Assembly (NCBI RefSeq): GCF_030734285.1
Contig: NZ_CP132294.1
Span: 3,782,001-3,846,000, forward strand
Direction of reading: 5' to 3'
Source of the DNA: Natronococcus sp. AD-5
GTDB taxonomy: Archaea; Halobacteriota; Halobacteria; Halobacteriales; Natrialbaceae
Length of the DNA: 64,000 nt
The notes under the pieces are model-generated. The model searched no databases. It was given only the letters and a program-made list of their open reading frames with translations, and was not told the DNA's origin. Both the position numbers and the translations under genes were made by a program. Of this stretch, positions 51,006 through 61,900 are shown in pieces. The stretch's first letter is position 1. The number at the start of each line of letters is the position of its first letter.

Positions 51006-54000
51006 TGAGTCGACGGGCGGACGCCAGCCGGTTCAGTACCCAAGAGCGTCTCCTCCTCGAACTGGCACGCGTCGTCGAGCCGCTCGAGGCTGCGGTAGCT
51101 GGCAGCACGGTGGGAATGTCGACGTTCCTCGACCGAACGGGACTCGGCCGGACGCTGCTCGACGAGGAGGCAGAGACGATCCGCCGGACCATCGAGGACG
51201 ACGTCGGCGACGGGCTGGCGAGGATACGGACCGAACTATTCGACCCGATTCGAGCGGGCGAGGACGTTTCGGCAGGCGACCTCGACTACCCGGCGCTGCT
51301 CGCCGCCGTCGGCGACGTCTACGCAGGGATCGGCGACCTTCGCCGACTGGAGTTCCAGAACGTCGACGCCGAGACTGTCGCAGACCGTGTCTTCGATTAC
51401 CTGCTCGTGCGATACCTGGACCGGTACCATCGCGACGTCCACGACGCGCTGGCCCTGCTGAGGGCCGTCGACGAGGGACCGCCCCCGTCGTTCGACGTCG
51501 ACCGGATCCTCGCCGGGCTACGGGAGCCGACGCGCCTTCCCGAGGAAGTGTTCGGCTGGGGAACGGACGAGTTCACGGGGTTCCTGGCGCTTTACTACGT
51601 CCACGAGCTGTGTTGGCGGTTCAGCCTGCCGGCGACGCTCTCGGACCCACCGGTCGAGGTCCTCGAGGACCTGCTCGAACGGGACGTCGAGGAGACGGAA
51701 GTCGAACGAGAACTCCAGATCCCTGTGTTGAGCGTCATCGACGACCGGGGAACCGCGACCGTCGGCGTCCGCGTCGTCCCCCTCCCCGGGAAGACGGCGA
51801 ACGCCCTCCCTGGCCTCGCAGTCATTCCCTTTGGCGTGACCGGCGCGTCGGAGTCGGTCGACGTCGGCGACGGCTGGACGTTCAACGTCGAGAGCAGCGC
51901 CGAACAGACCGACTGGGGTATCGGCGTGTGGCCGGACGACCAATCGGGCAGCTCCCGCACCGAGATGATCGGGAAGGGCGAACTCCCGCCGGAGGTCGTC
52001 ACGACCGCCTCGCTCACGTACGACGGGTCGGTCACTGACTACGACGAGAAACCGCTCCTCGGCGACCCGGACGGCAGCCGGATCGCGGTGCGGTACGCGG
52101 AGCTGAACGGGTCCATCGAGTTCGAGGACGGCGAGGCGATCTTCCGCGTTACACTCCCCGCACGGGGGACACTCGCGGTCGACCCCGAGGCCGTCGACGA
52201 CTTCCTCGCGTCGGTCCTCCCGGCACGCGGCCTCGTCTACGACTTCGACGTGACCGTCGGCTGGTCGTCGAATCGGGGGCTGTTCTTCGAACGTGGGAGC
52301 GGCCTCGAGGTATCGCTTCCGCAACATCGGCGCGTCGGGCCGGTCCGCCTCACCGAACTCTATCTCGGCGTCGTCGCCAGCGAGGACGCAGACAAGGTGC
52401 GCCTGGAAGGGTCGGCGTCGGCGGACGTCGAGTTGGGACCGGTCACCGGGACGATCACGCGGACCGGCGTCGCCGCGGACGTGCAATTTCCCGAGGACCG
52501 CGACGGAAACCTCGGGCCAATCGACCTCGACGTCGGGGTCGAACCCCCCGACGGGATCGGCATCTCGATCGACACCGGCGTCGTCACCGGCGGCGGGTTC
52601 CTCCGGTTCGATCCCGATCGGGAGCGCTACGCCGGCGTCGTCCAGCTCCAGGTCGGCGACCTCGCGCTCAACGCGGTCGGGTTGCTGACGACGCGCCTGC
52701 CCGACGGGAGCGAGGGCTTCTCGCTTCTGGTCCTGGTCGCCGGCGAGTTCACGCCCGTCCGACTCGGGCTGGGCTTTACGTTGAACGGCGTCGGCGGGCT
52801 CTTCGGCGTCAACCGGACGGTGCACTCGGCCGCGCTCGGAGACGCCGTCCGCCGGGGCTCGCTCGACTCCATCCTGTTCCCCGAGGATCCGGTCGCGAAC
52901 GCGACGCGGATCGTCAGCGACCTCGGGGAGGTGTTCCCGCCGAAACGCGACCACCACGTCTTCGGGCCCATGGCGAAGATCGCCTGGGGTACCCCGCCGC
53001 TCGTCACCGCCGACCTCGGCCTCGTCGTCCAGTTACCGTCCTCGACCGTGACCGTCCTCGGGCGCGTCAACGCGACGCTGCCGGCCCAGGTCGACGAACC
53101 CCTCGTCGACCTGACCGTGAACGTCGCGGGCCAGGTCGTCCCGGACGAACAGCGCGCCGCGTTCGACGCCTCGCTGACCGACTCCCGCGTCGGGACGTGG
53201 ACGGCCTCCGGCGACGCGGCGCTGCGCTCGCGGTGGGGCGACCGGCCGTGGTTCCTGCTGGCCGTCGGCGGCGTCAACCCGCGATACGATCCGCCGACGG
53301 ACCTCCCGGACCTCGATCGGATCTCGATCACGGGGACGCCGCCGACCGGGTTTCCCCGGCTGGAGATCGAGGGCTACGTCGCCCTCACCTCGAATACGGC
53401 ACAGACGGGCGCCGACGTCTGGCTGCAGGCGTCGGCGGGACCGGCGACCGTGACGGGCGAGATCGGGTTCGACGCCCTCTTTCAGTTCGATCCGTTCGAG
53501 TTCGTCGTCGACTTCGCCGCGACCGTCGCGGTCGAAGTGTACGGGAAGGGTCTCTCGCTCGGGCTCGACGGTACGGTCTCCGGCCCCTCCCCGTGGCGCG
53601 TCACCGGCACCATCCACATCGACCTGTGGTTCACCGACATCTCGGCGTCCGTGAACGTCTCGGTCGGTGCGGAACGGCCGCGCGAGCCGCTACCGTCGAC
53701 GCAGGTCATGCCACAGCTCGTCTCGGCGTTCGAGAACCCGGACAACTGGACGGCACAGCGCCCGGCCGGCGGGCAGTCGGTCGTGAGCCTGCGCGACGTC
53801 GACGCAGACGGGCAGGTCCTCGCACACCCGCTCGGCCGGCTCGGCGTCCGACAGACGGTGGTTCCACTGGACTTCGAACTCGATCGGGTTGGCAACACGC
53901 GACCAGGCGACTTCACGCGGTTTTCGATCGACGAGATCGCGATCGAGGGACCCGACGGGGAGCCCTCGCCGCTCGCCGTCGAGCGGACGCTCAGAGAGCA

Positions 54001-54700
54001 CTTCGCCCCGGCGCAGTACGAACGGCTCACCGACGCGGAGAAGCTGTCACGGCCCGCGTTCGAGCAACTGCCGGCAGGGCGCGAGGTGACACCCGACGGG
54101 GTGTTCTACGGCGCCGAGACGAGTGTCGACCTCGCGGCCAACGCCCGAACGACGACGTTAACCTACGAGACCAGCGTCGTCGACGAACGGCGAGACGTCC
54201 GTTCCGAGGAACTCGCGGCGCTCGGGAGCTTCGCCTCCGAGGCAGACGCGGTCGTCTCGATCCCGGCGCGGACGGCCGACGCGCTGGCCGACGTGAGCGC
54301 GGTCGCCCGCGCCGAGACCAGAACCACGGGCGCCGCACGGTTCCGGCATCGAGAGCGACCGTCCGGCCCTGCCGGTCCGGACGGATCGACGGTGCTCGAA
54401 TCGGCCCCCTCGACGCCCGGCGAGGCCGTCCTGTCTGGCCCCGTCTCGATGGACGACGCAGGCTACGTCGTCGCCCGGACCGCGGACCTCGCACCGACGG
54501 CCATCGGTTCCCTCGACGAGCGTCCACGGACGATGGGACGCACCGAGGCCGAGCAGGCGCTCGAACGCCACCTGGCGAACCACCCGGCAGACGAGGGCGA
54601 CCTTCGCGTGGTCGAGGCGAGCGCGGTCCGGGGGATGGACCGAAGCGCGGCCGACGACCGACCGGGCGCGTCACTGAGCGCAGCGGGGCTGCAGCGATGA
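51005..54700 (+). CDS. Giant-cluster protein 2, DUF6603 domain protein
   Basis: A 1231-residue protein whose start overlaps the previous stop codon (TAATG). Residues 1-250 are helical. From about 360 to 900 the chain is a long series of beta strands. A stretch from about 580 contains LGFTLNGVGGLFGVNRTVHS, DSILFPEDPVANATRIVSDL, FGPMAKIAWGTPPLVTADLG and YVALTSNTAQTG, which agree with the domain I know as DUF6603. The last 300 residues are looser and acidic. DUF6603 proteins are large, found in bacteria, fungi and some archaea, and have no known activity. The fold looks like an extended beta scaffold. Confidence 0.75.
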   Translation: MSRRADASRFSTQERLLLELARVVEPLEAAVAGSTVGMSTFLDRTGLGRTLLDEEAETIRRTIEDDVGDGLARIRTELFDPIRAGEDVSAGDLDYPALLAAVGDVYAGIGDLRRLEFQNVDAETVADRVFDYLLVRYLDRYHRDVHDALALLRAVDEGPPPSFDVDRILAGLREPTRLPEEVFGWGTDEFTGFLALYYVHELCWRFSLPATLSDPPVEVLEDLLERDVEETEVERELQIPVLSVIDDRGTATVGVRVVPLPGKTANALPGLAVIPFGVTGASESVDVGDGWTFNVESSAEQTDWGIGVWPDDQSGSSRTEMIGKGELPPEVVTTASLTYDGSVTDYDEKPLLGDPDGSRIAVRYAELNGSIEFEDGEAIFRVTLPARGTLAVDPEAVDDFLASVLPARGLVYDFDVTVGWSSNRGLFFERGSGLEVSLPQHRRVGPVRLTELYLGVVASEDADKVRLEGSASADVELGPVTGTITRTGVAADVQFPEDRDGNLGPIDLDVGVEPPDGIGISIDTGVVTGGGFLRFDPDRERYAGVVQLQVGDLALNAVGLLTTRLPDGSEGFSLLVLVAGEFTPVRLGLGFTLNGVGGLFGVNRTVHSAALGDAVRRGSLDSILFPEDPVANATRIVSDLGEVFPPKRDHHVFGPMAKIAWGTPPLVTADLGLVVQLPSSTVTVLGRVNATLPAQVDEPLVDLTVNVAGQVVPDEQRAAFDASLTDSRVGTWTASGDAALRSRWGDRPWFLLAVGGVNPRYDPPTDLPDLDRISITGTPPTGFPRLEIEGYVALTSNTAQTGADVWLQASAGPATVTGEIGFDALFQFDPFEFVVDFAATVAVEVYGKGLSLGLDGTVSGPSPWRVTGTIHIDLWFTDISASVNVSVGAERPREPLPSTQVMPQLVSAFENPDNWTAQRPAGGQSVVSLRDVDADGQVLAHPLGRLGVRQTVVPLDFELDRVGNTRPGDFTRFSIDEIAIEGPDGEPSPLAVERTLREHFAPAQYERLTDAEKLSRPAFEQLPAGREVTPDGVFYGAETSVDLAANARTTTLTYETSVVDERRDVRSEELAALGSFASEADAVVSIPARTADALADVSAVARAETRTTGAARFRHRERPSGPAGPDGSTVLESAPSTPGEAVLSGPVSMDDAGYVVARTADLAPTAIGSLDERPRTMGRTEAEQALERHLANHPADEGDLRVVEASAVRGMDRSAADDRPGASLSAAGLQR

Positions 54701-57700
54701 ACGGGGCCGATCCGACGCTGGCGCACTCCGTGGGTCGACGGACGGAGTACACGTTCTATCCGATAGTTCGGCGGGGGTACCGACCGACGGACACCTTCGA
54801 CGGATCGACCGACGCCGCGGACGCGGGCTCGCTCGGCGTCGACCTGACCGTGCGGGGGAGCGGCGAGGGCGGCGAGCGGACCGAGACGGCACACGCGTCG
54901 ATCAGGATGTACGGTCCGGGCGACGTCGTCGGCGTCGACCGCCGGCAGATCGTGCGCGTCGAGCCGAGCGACGACGCCCAGGGGTTCCCGCCGAACCGGT
55001 TCCCGCACGTCGAGTTCGACCGGCCGGACCTCCCGTGGCTGTTCAGCCCGCAGCGAGCGGACGAGGCCGGCCGGACGAACCCCTGGCTCTCGCTCGTCTG
55101 CGTCGAGCGCGATCGCGACGCGGTGCGGCTCGACCCGCCGGGGACCGGCCCGCTTCCGGTCCTCGAGGCGCCGGCCGCACAGCTTCCCGATCCGACGGAG
55201 GCCTGGGCCTGGGCGCACGCCCAGGTGACGGGCGCACACGACCCCGACGAGGAGTTCACCCGGACGTCCAACAGGACGGTCTCGCGGCTGCTGTGTCCGC
55301 GCAACCTCGACGAGGCGACGGCCTACGTCGCCTGCGTGGTGCCCACGTTCGAAGCCGGGCGGCGTGCGGGCCTCGGCACCGCTCCCGTCGACGACGCGAA
55401 CGAGGACCGCGACCGGCGCTCGCTGGCGTGGGACGAGGACGCCGACGGGACGGTGCGGCTCCCGGTCTACTACAGCTGGGAGTTCCACACCGGCCCGAAA
55501 GGCGACTTCGAGTCGCTCGTCCGGGAGCTAGAGCCCGTCGACTTCGGCCCGGAGGTCGGCTATCGCACCATCGACGTGGGCGACCCCGGTCCGGCCGTGC
55601 TCTCGATCTCGGGGGGCGAGGACGCGACCGTCTCGCTCGGCGGCGCCCTCAAATCCGCCGACGCCACCGGCGACGCCTACGGCGAGTCCCACCGGGAGAC
55701 GTTTCGGTCGCTGCTCGACGAGCCGGCGGGGATCGACGAGTCGGACGGGATACCGGTCGTGGGACCGCCGACGTACGGCAAGTGGCACGCCGGCGTGTCC
55801 AGACTCGAAGCACCGCCGTCGACAAATCAGCGCGACGGTGCGGCCGACGACTATCCGGCGTGGCTCCACACCCTGAACACCGACCCGCGGTATCGCATCG
55901 CGGCGGCGCTGGGCGCCGAGACAGTCCGGACGCGACAGGAGGAGCTGCTGGCGTCGGCGTGGGAACAGGTCGGCGACCTCCGGGAGCTGAACGACCGGCT
56001 TCGCGGGATGCGACTCGGGCGAGCTGGCCTCTCTCGGAATTATGCAGCGCTGGAAACCGCGGGCTCCGGAACGTTGCTGCAGTTCAGCGCGCCGGTACAG
56101 GATCGGCTGCCCGTCTCGACGAGCGGACTGCAGGGCGACCACGTCCTCGCACGGGCCTCCAACACGGAGGCCGTGACCCTACGGACGTACCTCAATCAAA
56201 CGCCGCTGCCCGATGGCGCAACCTCGCCGGCGTTCCGCCGACTCACCCGGTCGAACGGTCCGCTCGCACGGCGAGCGACCGCGGACTTCGAGGCCGGGTC
56301 CATCGTCGAACGACTGGCGACGAATCGTGGGCCAGGCGTGACTCTCGAGGGCCTCGACCGGCGCGTGCGCGCCACCGGGGAGCCGAGCGAGGACGGCGAG
56401 CCGGTCGCGGCGGAGACCGTCGACAGGGGCGGGCTCACGGCGGAGTCGCTCGTCGAGACGCTGGCGGACCCGACGGAGGCCGCCGAGGAGGCTATCGTGG
56501 ACGACGTCAGGTTTCTGCCAGACCGGGGCCAGGTAACCGAGCCGTCGTCGCCCGCGTGGCTGACCGACGACCGAGGCGAGCCGATGACGGTCGCGGAGGC
56601 CGAGGCGTTTCACACCGACGCAGAGGGGGACGACGCGAACGACATCCTCGTCGCCAGGACGGTCGGTCGGGTCCGCCGCGCGAAGGCACAGGCGCTACGC
56701 GCCCGGTCGCGTGGGCTGGCGCTCAGGCTGGCACTTCGGGACGCGTCGCCGGGCGAGCCGGATGTCGATTCGCCGGGCAGGCCGGACGCCGACGTTGTCG
56801 CAGGGGCGGTCGAAGACAGTCGGGCGCTGGTGGCGGCCTGCGAACGCCTCGGGGAAGACGCGGTCCCAGCGCTGGCGGACCTGCTCTCCGAACTCGCGGA
56901 GCCGCCGCGGCCGGCAGCGGTCTCGGGGGAGCTGACCCCGGATCGCGTCGAATCGGTGCTCGACCGCCTCCGCGAGACCCACGACGACCTCCTGGCGACC
57001 GTGGGGACGGTGCGGTCTGATCTCCAGGCCGGCGAGTTCGACAGCGACGCCGTCCGAAGGTCGCTTTCGTCGGCCGACGAGCACCTCTCGAGGTTCCTCG
57101 ACGCGCTCGACGCGATCGAGGGAGACGTCGATACCGGCCCGTCGCGGCCATCCTCGACGCTGGCCACGGCCGGTGGGACTGCAGCGGCTGAGGCCGCCCA
57201 GGCGGCGGAATCGATTGAGGAGGTGACGGACACGACCGAGCAGGCGACGGAATCGGAGGAACCCGGCGCACGCGTTGCACGCCCGGACGAGGAGCCGGCG
57301 CTCGACCTGGCGGGTGTACAGGCCGGGTTGCCGTCGCAGCTGGATCCGAGCGACGAACTCGCCGAGCTGGCGGTGGATCTCTCGGGCATTTCACACCTCC
57401 GAGAGCAGGACGATGCGACCGAGACGGTCCTCGCCAGTCTGACGTTCACCGAGCCGATGTTCCGGTCGCTCCTGGAACTCGGCCCCGAGTACCTGCTCCC
57501 CGGCGTGGGATTAGTCCCGAAGAACGCGATGGGTGCCCTCGAGACCAACCCGCGGTTCGTCGAGGCGTACATGGTCGGCTTGAACCACGAGATGGCCCGC
57601 GAGCTGACCTGGCGACGGTTTCCGACCGATCAACGGGGGACGTACTTCCGGCAGTTCTGGGACCATCACGGGAACCCGGCGGCCCTGTCGACGGCCGACG

Positions 57701-58953
57701 CGGCCGACGTCGACCCGCTCCACGAGTGGGACGGCAACGACCTCGGGGAGAACGGTCCCGGCCGGCGTCGAATCACACAGCGGGCACAACAGGAACAGCA
57801 GGCACAACAGGAACAGCAGGATCAGCAGGCAGATCCAGGCGATCCGACAGACGACGGGATGGTGGTGTTGCTGATCCGGGGCGAGCTGCTCCGGCGCTAC
57901 CCGGAGACGACGATATACGCCGTCAAGGCCGTCGAAGACGACGGCGACCGGGTCCCCGCGCTCCCCAACACGCACGTCTCGCGTGCCGACCTCCCGGGCG
58001 ATCGCGACCGACTGCGGGCCGAGCGACGCGTAGACGACGGTCCGGGGGGCCCGAAGGTCCCGCCCGAGGGACCGGTCCAGCCGGAGCCGATGCCGCCGAT
58101 CGATCCGCAGCCACCGGATCACACGGACCCGCGACCCCCCTTCGATCCCCAGCCGACGCCGCCCGATCGGACGGATCCACGGCCGCCGAGCGACCCCGGA
58201 CCGACCCCGCCGGACGACGAGGCGCTCCCCGGACCGCCGGACCAGGGCGTCCCGGCCGACGACGTCGTGTTCCCGTCGTTCCGGGGGACGCTCGATCCCG
58301 ACGTCACGTTCCTGGGCTTCGACCTCTCCGTCGAGCAGGCCGTCGCCGGCCCGTACCACAGCGGTGGGCCGAAGGAGGGCGACCCCCACGACGAGGCGGA
58401 CGAAGGGTGGTTTTTCGTCCTCGAGGAAGCCCCCGGGGACGTCCGGTTCGGCCTCGACGAGGACCAGGGCGACGTCGGTTCGACGCCGTACGGCGTCACC
58501 GCCACCGTCGACGGCCGGCGGGAGACCAACCGCCTCCAGGACGCGGCGGATCGTCAGGGCGCTGAAGTCGGGTGGAGCGTGCTCTCGTGGGGTCACCTGG
58601 TGACCGAGCACGGCGGGAACGGCGGGAGTGACGACGCGGTGGCCGCTATCTCGCACGCGTCCGTGGCCGACAGCCGGCCGGGGAGGGAGCAGTGGGCGGT
58701 CGAGGCAGGCGTCCGCTACAGCGAGACCGGGGACGACGAGTGGACGTCGGCCGACGCTGCGGCGTGGGGCACGAACGCTGCCCACATGGCGCGAATCACC
58801 TGGCAGCAGCCGGTTCGGGTGGCCGTCCACGCGGACGACGTGCTCTCCGCAGGTGACACACCACCAGCGTCGATCGGCGAGGAGGCCGACGAGACGCACT
58901 TAGGCGGCGACGACACCGAAGAGACGGCGAACTCCGGCGGTGAGGACCAGTGA
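54697..58953 (+). CDS. Giant-cluster protein 3, unknown function
   Basis: A 1418-residue protein starting at an ATGA overlap. Residues 1-400 include WLSLVCVERDRDAVRL, RLLCPRNLDEATAYVACVVP followed by TFEAGRRAGLG, and LPVYYSWEFHTGPKGDFESL. These phrases recur in large uncharacterised bacterial proteins that I associate with DUF6603 neighbours. Helical regions follow (about 620-940). A Gln-rich run lies at 1029-1045, then LLIRGELLRRYPETTIYAVK, a Pro-rich repeat linker (about 1129-1176) and a final beta domain. There is no signal peptide or membrane helix. The layout suggests a structural or baseplate-like protein, which is inference. Confidence 0.65.
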   Translation: MNGADPTLAHSVGRRTEYTFYPIVRRGYRPTDTFDGSTDAADAGSLGVDLTVRGSGEGGERTETAHASIRMYGPGDVVGVDRRQIVRVEPSDDAQGFPPNRFPHVEFDRPDLPWLFSPQRADEAGRTNPWLSLVCVERDRDAVRLDPPGTGPLPVLEAPAAQLPDPTEAWAWAHAQVTGAHDPDEEFTRTSNRTVSRLLCPRNLDEATAYVACVVPTFEAGRRAGLGTAPVDDANEDRDRRSLAWDEDADGTVRLPVYYSWEFHTGPKGDFESLVRELEPVDFGPEVGYRTIDVGDPGPAVLSISGGEDATVSLGGALKSADATGDAYGESHRETFRSLLDEPAGIDESDGIPVVGPPTYGKWHAGVSRLEAPPSTNQRDGAADDYPAWLHTLNTDPRYRIAAALGAETVRTRQEELLASAWEQVGDLRELNDRLRGMRLGRAGLSRNYAALETAGSGTLLQFSAPVQDRLPVSTSGLQGDHVLARASNTEAVTLRTYLNQTPLPDGATSPAFRRLTRSNGPLARRATADFEAGSIVERLATNRGPGVTLEGLDRRVRATGEPSEDGEPVAAETVDRGGLTAESLVETLADPTEAAEEAIVDDVRFLPDRGQVTEPSSPAWLTDDRGEPMTVAEAEAFHTDAEGDDANDILVARTVGRVRRAKAQALRARSRGLALRLALRDASPGEPDVDSPGRPDADVVAGAVEDSRALVAACERLGEDAVPALADLLSELAEPPRPAAVSGELTPDRVESVLDRLRETHDDLLATVGTVRSDLQAGEFDSDAVRRSLSSADEHLSRFLDALDAIEGDVDTGPSRPSSTLATAGGTAAAEAAQAAESIEEVTDTTEQATESEEPGARVARPDEEPALDLAGVQAGLPSQLDPSDELAELAVDLSGISHLREQDDATETVLASLTFTEPMFRSLLELGPEYLLPGVGLVPKNAMGALETNPRFVEAYMVGLNHEMARELTWRRFPTDQRGTYFRQFWDHHGNPAALSTADAADVDPLHEWDGNDLGENGPGRRRITQRAQQEQQAQQEQQDQQADPGDPTDDGMVVLLIRGELLRRYPETTIYAVKAVEDDGDRVPALPNTHVSRADLPGDRDRLRAERRVDDGPGGPKVPPEGPVQPEPMPPIDPQPPDHTDPRPPFDPQPTPPDRTDPRPPSDPGPTPPDDEALPGPPDQGVPADDVVFPSFRGTLDPDVTFLGFDLSVEQAVAGPYHSGGPKEGDPHDEADEGWFFVLEEAPGDVRFGLDEDQGDVGSTPYGVTATVDGRRETNRLQDAADRQGAEVGWSVLSWGHLVTEHGGNGGSDDAVAAISHASVADSRPGREQWAVEAGVRYSETGDDEWTSADAAAWGTNAAHMARITWQQPVRVAVHADDVLSAGDTPPASIGEEADETHLGGDDTEETANSGGEDQ

Positions 58954-61900
58954 GTGACGTATCGATGCGCGACCGGCTCGCGCGACTCCGGGCGGAGTGG
59001 CGGACCGCCGAGCGCGAGCGCAACCGGGTCGGGATGGTCCTGGCGGCACTCACCGCACACCGCGAGGCCGTCGACCGGGGCGAACAGGTCGGGTCGCACC
59101 ACTCACTCTCCGCTGCCTTCGAGGGATTCGGTCCGGCAGACGGGGAGACCGACAGGCGAGAGACGCTCTCGTATCTGACCGTCCCGCTCGCGCGGCCGGG
59201 CGACGAGAACGCACGGACCGCGTTCGACCGGATTCGATCTACCGCGCTGACCGTAGACGCGTCGGCCTTCGTGGACGCGCTGGCGGCCTACGTCACGGCC
59301 GACGGCGACTGGGCCGCCGTCACAGCTGCCTTCGAGTCGGTACTCGCGGCGGCCCGGCGGGGCTCGCGGACGGACGCCGTGGCACTGCTCGACGACCTCG
59401 TGACCGTATTCGAGGTCGCGACCGAGGCCGCTCTGGCCTACCGCGACGACCGCCTCGAGCGGGTGAACGAGGTCGTCAAACCGGCGTACGTCGACGAGAC
59501 GGATCCGGTCGCGGACCTCGACGGCCAGCCGGTTGCGCTCCTGCCGGTGCGCTTGGAGACCAGGTTCGTGGGGTCCGACGACGACAGCGACGCAGCGACG
59601 GACGAACTCCGCATCAGAGTCTACCCGGATCAGATCCACGTCGACTCACACGAACCAGAGCTGACCGACGACGAGGTCCACTGGGGGCGGACGTTCTGGA
59701 CGCGGACCTGGCTGGCCTGTCACAAGCAGGTCGACCGGTGGGACGGGGCTGGCGGTAGCGATGCCACGTGGATTCCACCGGATCCCGAGGCCGTGCCGGC
59801 CGAGTTTCGCACGCTCGTGGCGGACCTCGACCCGGCCGACTTCCAGCCTGGCGAGGCGGGCTATCGGGAGATCAAGACGGCGGCCTGGCGACAGCTCGTC
59901 GACCGGTTCAGCACGGAGCGAGCCGGCTGGGTCGTTCGCGCGACGGCACCCGAGACGGTCGCGGAGCAACTGCTCGGTGGGCCGATGCCCGGATCGGAAC
60001 CGGCCGAGATCCCTGCGCTCTTGTTCCCGCCGGTCGATCGGCGGCCCTCCTCGTGGACGTCCCAGCCCCGCGCGCGCCTGCTACCAGACCGCTGGGTGGC
60101 GTCGCTCGCCTGGCGGGACGCGGACGGCGACGGCCACACGAGGACTGTCGTCGGCCCGGCGATCCGCGAGCCCCTGCCCGTCGGACCGAGTCCGGAGGGG
60201 GTCTCGACGTGGCGCCGCGACGGCGAGGCGGCCGACGCGGTCGATCCCGACGCGGACGCGCCACCCGGCATGGAGTGGATGGTGGACTACGCCGAGGCCG
60301 CGGCGGCTGGCATGGCCCTGACTGTGGACCTCTCGGAACTGCCGGGATTCGACGCCGAGCGCGGGTTCACGCGCGTCGTCGTACTCGGCGCGCGGGGCTC
60401 GACGGACGCCGACGCCGGTGCGGAGCGACTGGCGGCCTTGCTCGAGGCACACCACTACACCGACGGCCTGGCGGTCCTCCCGCAGGGGACCGCCACGAAC
60501 GTTTTCGACGAGGCGTCCGGGTACTCGTCGGCCGACAACCCCGCGGAGAGCGTCGACAGGGTGGCGGGGCCGCCGTCCGTGACGCCGGAGGACGGAACGG
60601 ACGGCGATCGACTGGCTCGAGCCTTCGGATTCACCGTCGACGAGGACGACCGACACGTGTTCGGTCGCGTCGCGAACGCCGACGGGACCGAGCAACGCGA
60701 CGCCCGGTACGCCAACTCGGCACTGTGGCCGGCGACGATCGGGTACTTCCTCCAGCACCTGCTCGTCCCGAACGAGTGGGTCACCACCGACAGCCTCTGG
60801 GAGGAAGGCGGCGGGGACACCCTCTCGACCGACCAGCGACGGGCACGGCTGGAGGCGCTGCTCCCGTGGGTGGAGGCCTATCGCGACCACTTCGTGGAGT
60901 ACGTCCGCGCTCGCGGTCCGCTCCCGGCGATCCGCGTCGGCACACAACCGTACGGCGTCCTGCCGACGGGAGCGCTCGAACCGGCCACCGACCCGACAGT
61001 CGCGCCGGGGAGCGACCCGGACAAGGGAGCCCCCAGTGCCGCGCTACCGGTGGACGGGCGGGTGCCCGCCGACCTCGCCGGGTGGCTGCGTCGGTTCGAG
61101 TCGACGTGGGCCGGGGCCGTCGAGGAACTCCCATGGACGACCGGCGATCTGGACGACGAGACGCTCGTCGGGATCCTCCAGCGCGAGGGACTCTCCCACG
61201 ACGTCGTGACCCGCCGGTACCTGACCGCGGGATCCAGGTCCGAACTGGCGACACACCGCGCCGGAATCCGTGAGACCCTCCTGACGCACGACATGACCGA
61301 ACTCGATCCGCGGCTCGTGAACCTCCGCTTTGCGGGCCTGTCGTCGTCTGTGGGTGGGACCGGCCGGACGCCGATCGATGGGGACGGTGGACCGCTGGCG
61401 TCCGTCGAAACGATTGCACCGTCGGCCTTCGTGGACGACGACGCGGCCAGGACCATCGAGGCCCTCGTCTCGCGGCCACCGGACGCTGTCCGGAAGCTGG
61501 GGGTGGACCTGGACGCCGAGACGCGTCGGGCGGTGCTCGCCGCGATGTCGCCGTCGGCGTCGAACGTCTCCGACTCCGACGTGGACGTCACCGACGTGGT
61601 CGACCGGATGCTCGACGACGCGGACGACCTCGATCCTGCTACGACGGGACAGATCGAGGAGGTACTCGAGGCCGTCGAGGCCGCGATTGACGACGGGGCC
61701 GACGACCCGCTCCAGCCGGACTCGCTCCTGGAGGTACTCCTGTACTACGCGACGATGCACGCGTACCTGAACGCTCGCGTCCGGCTGGGGACGCGCGTCG
61801 ACGATCACGGGGTCCTCGCACCGGACCCCCTGTTCTACCTGCCCAGCCCGATTCCGCAGATCCCTGGTGACTCCCCGTATCACGCGGCGCTCGAGGACAC

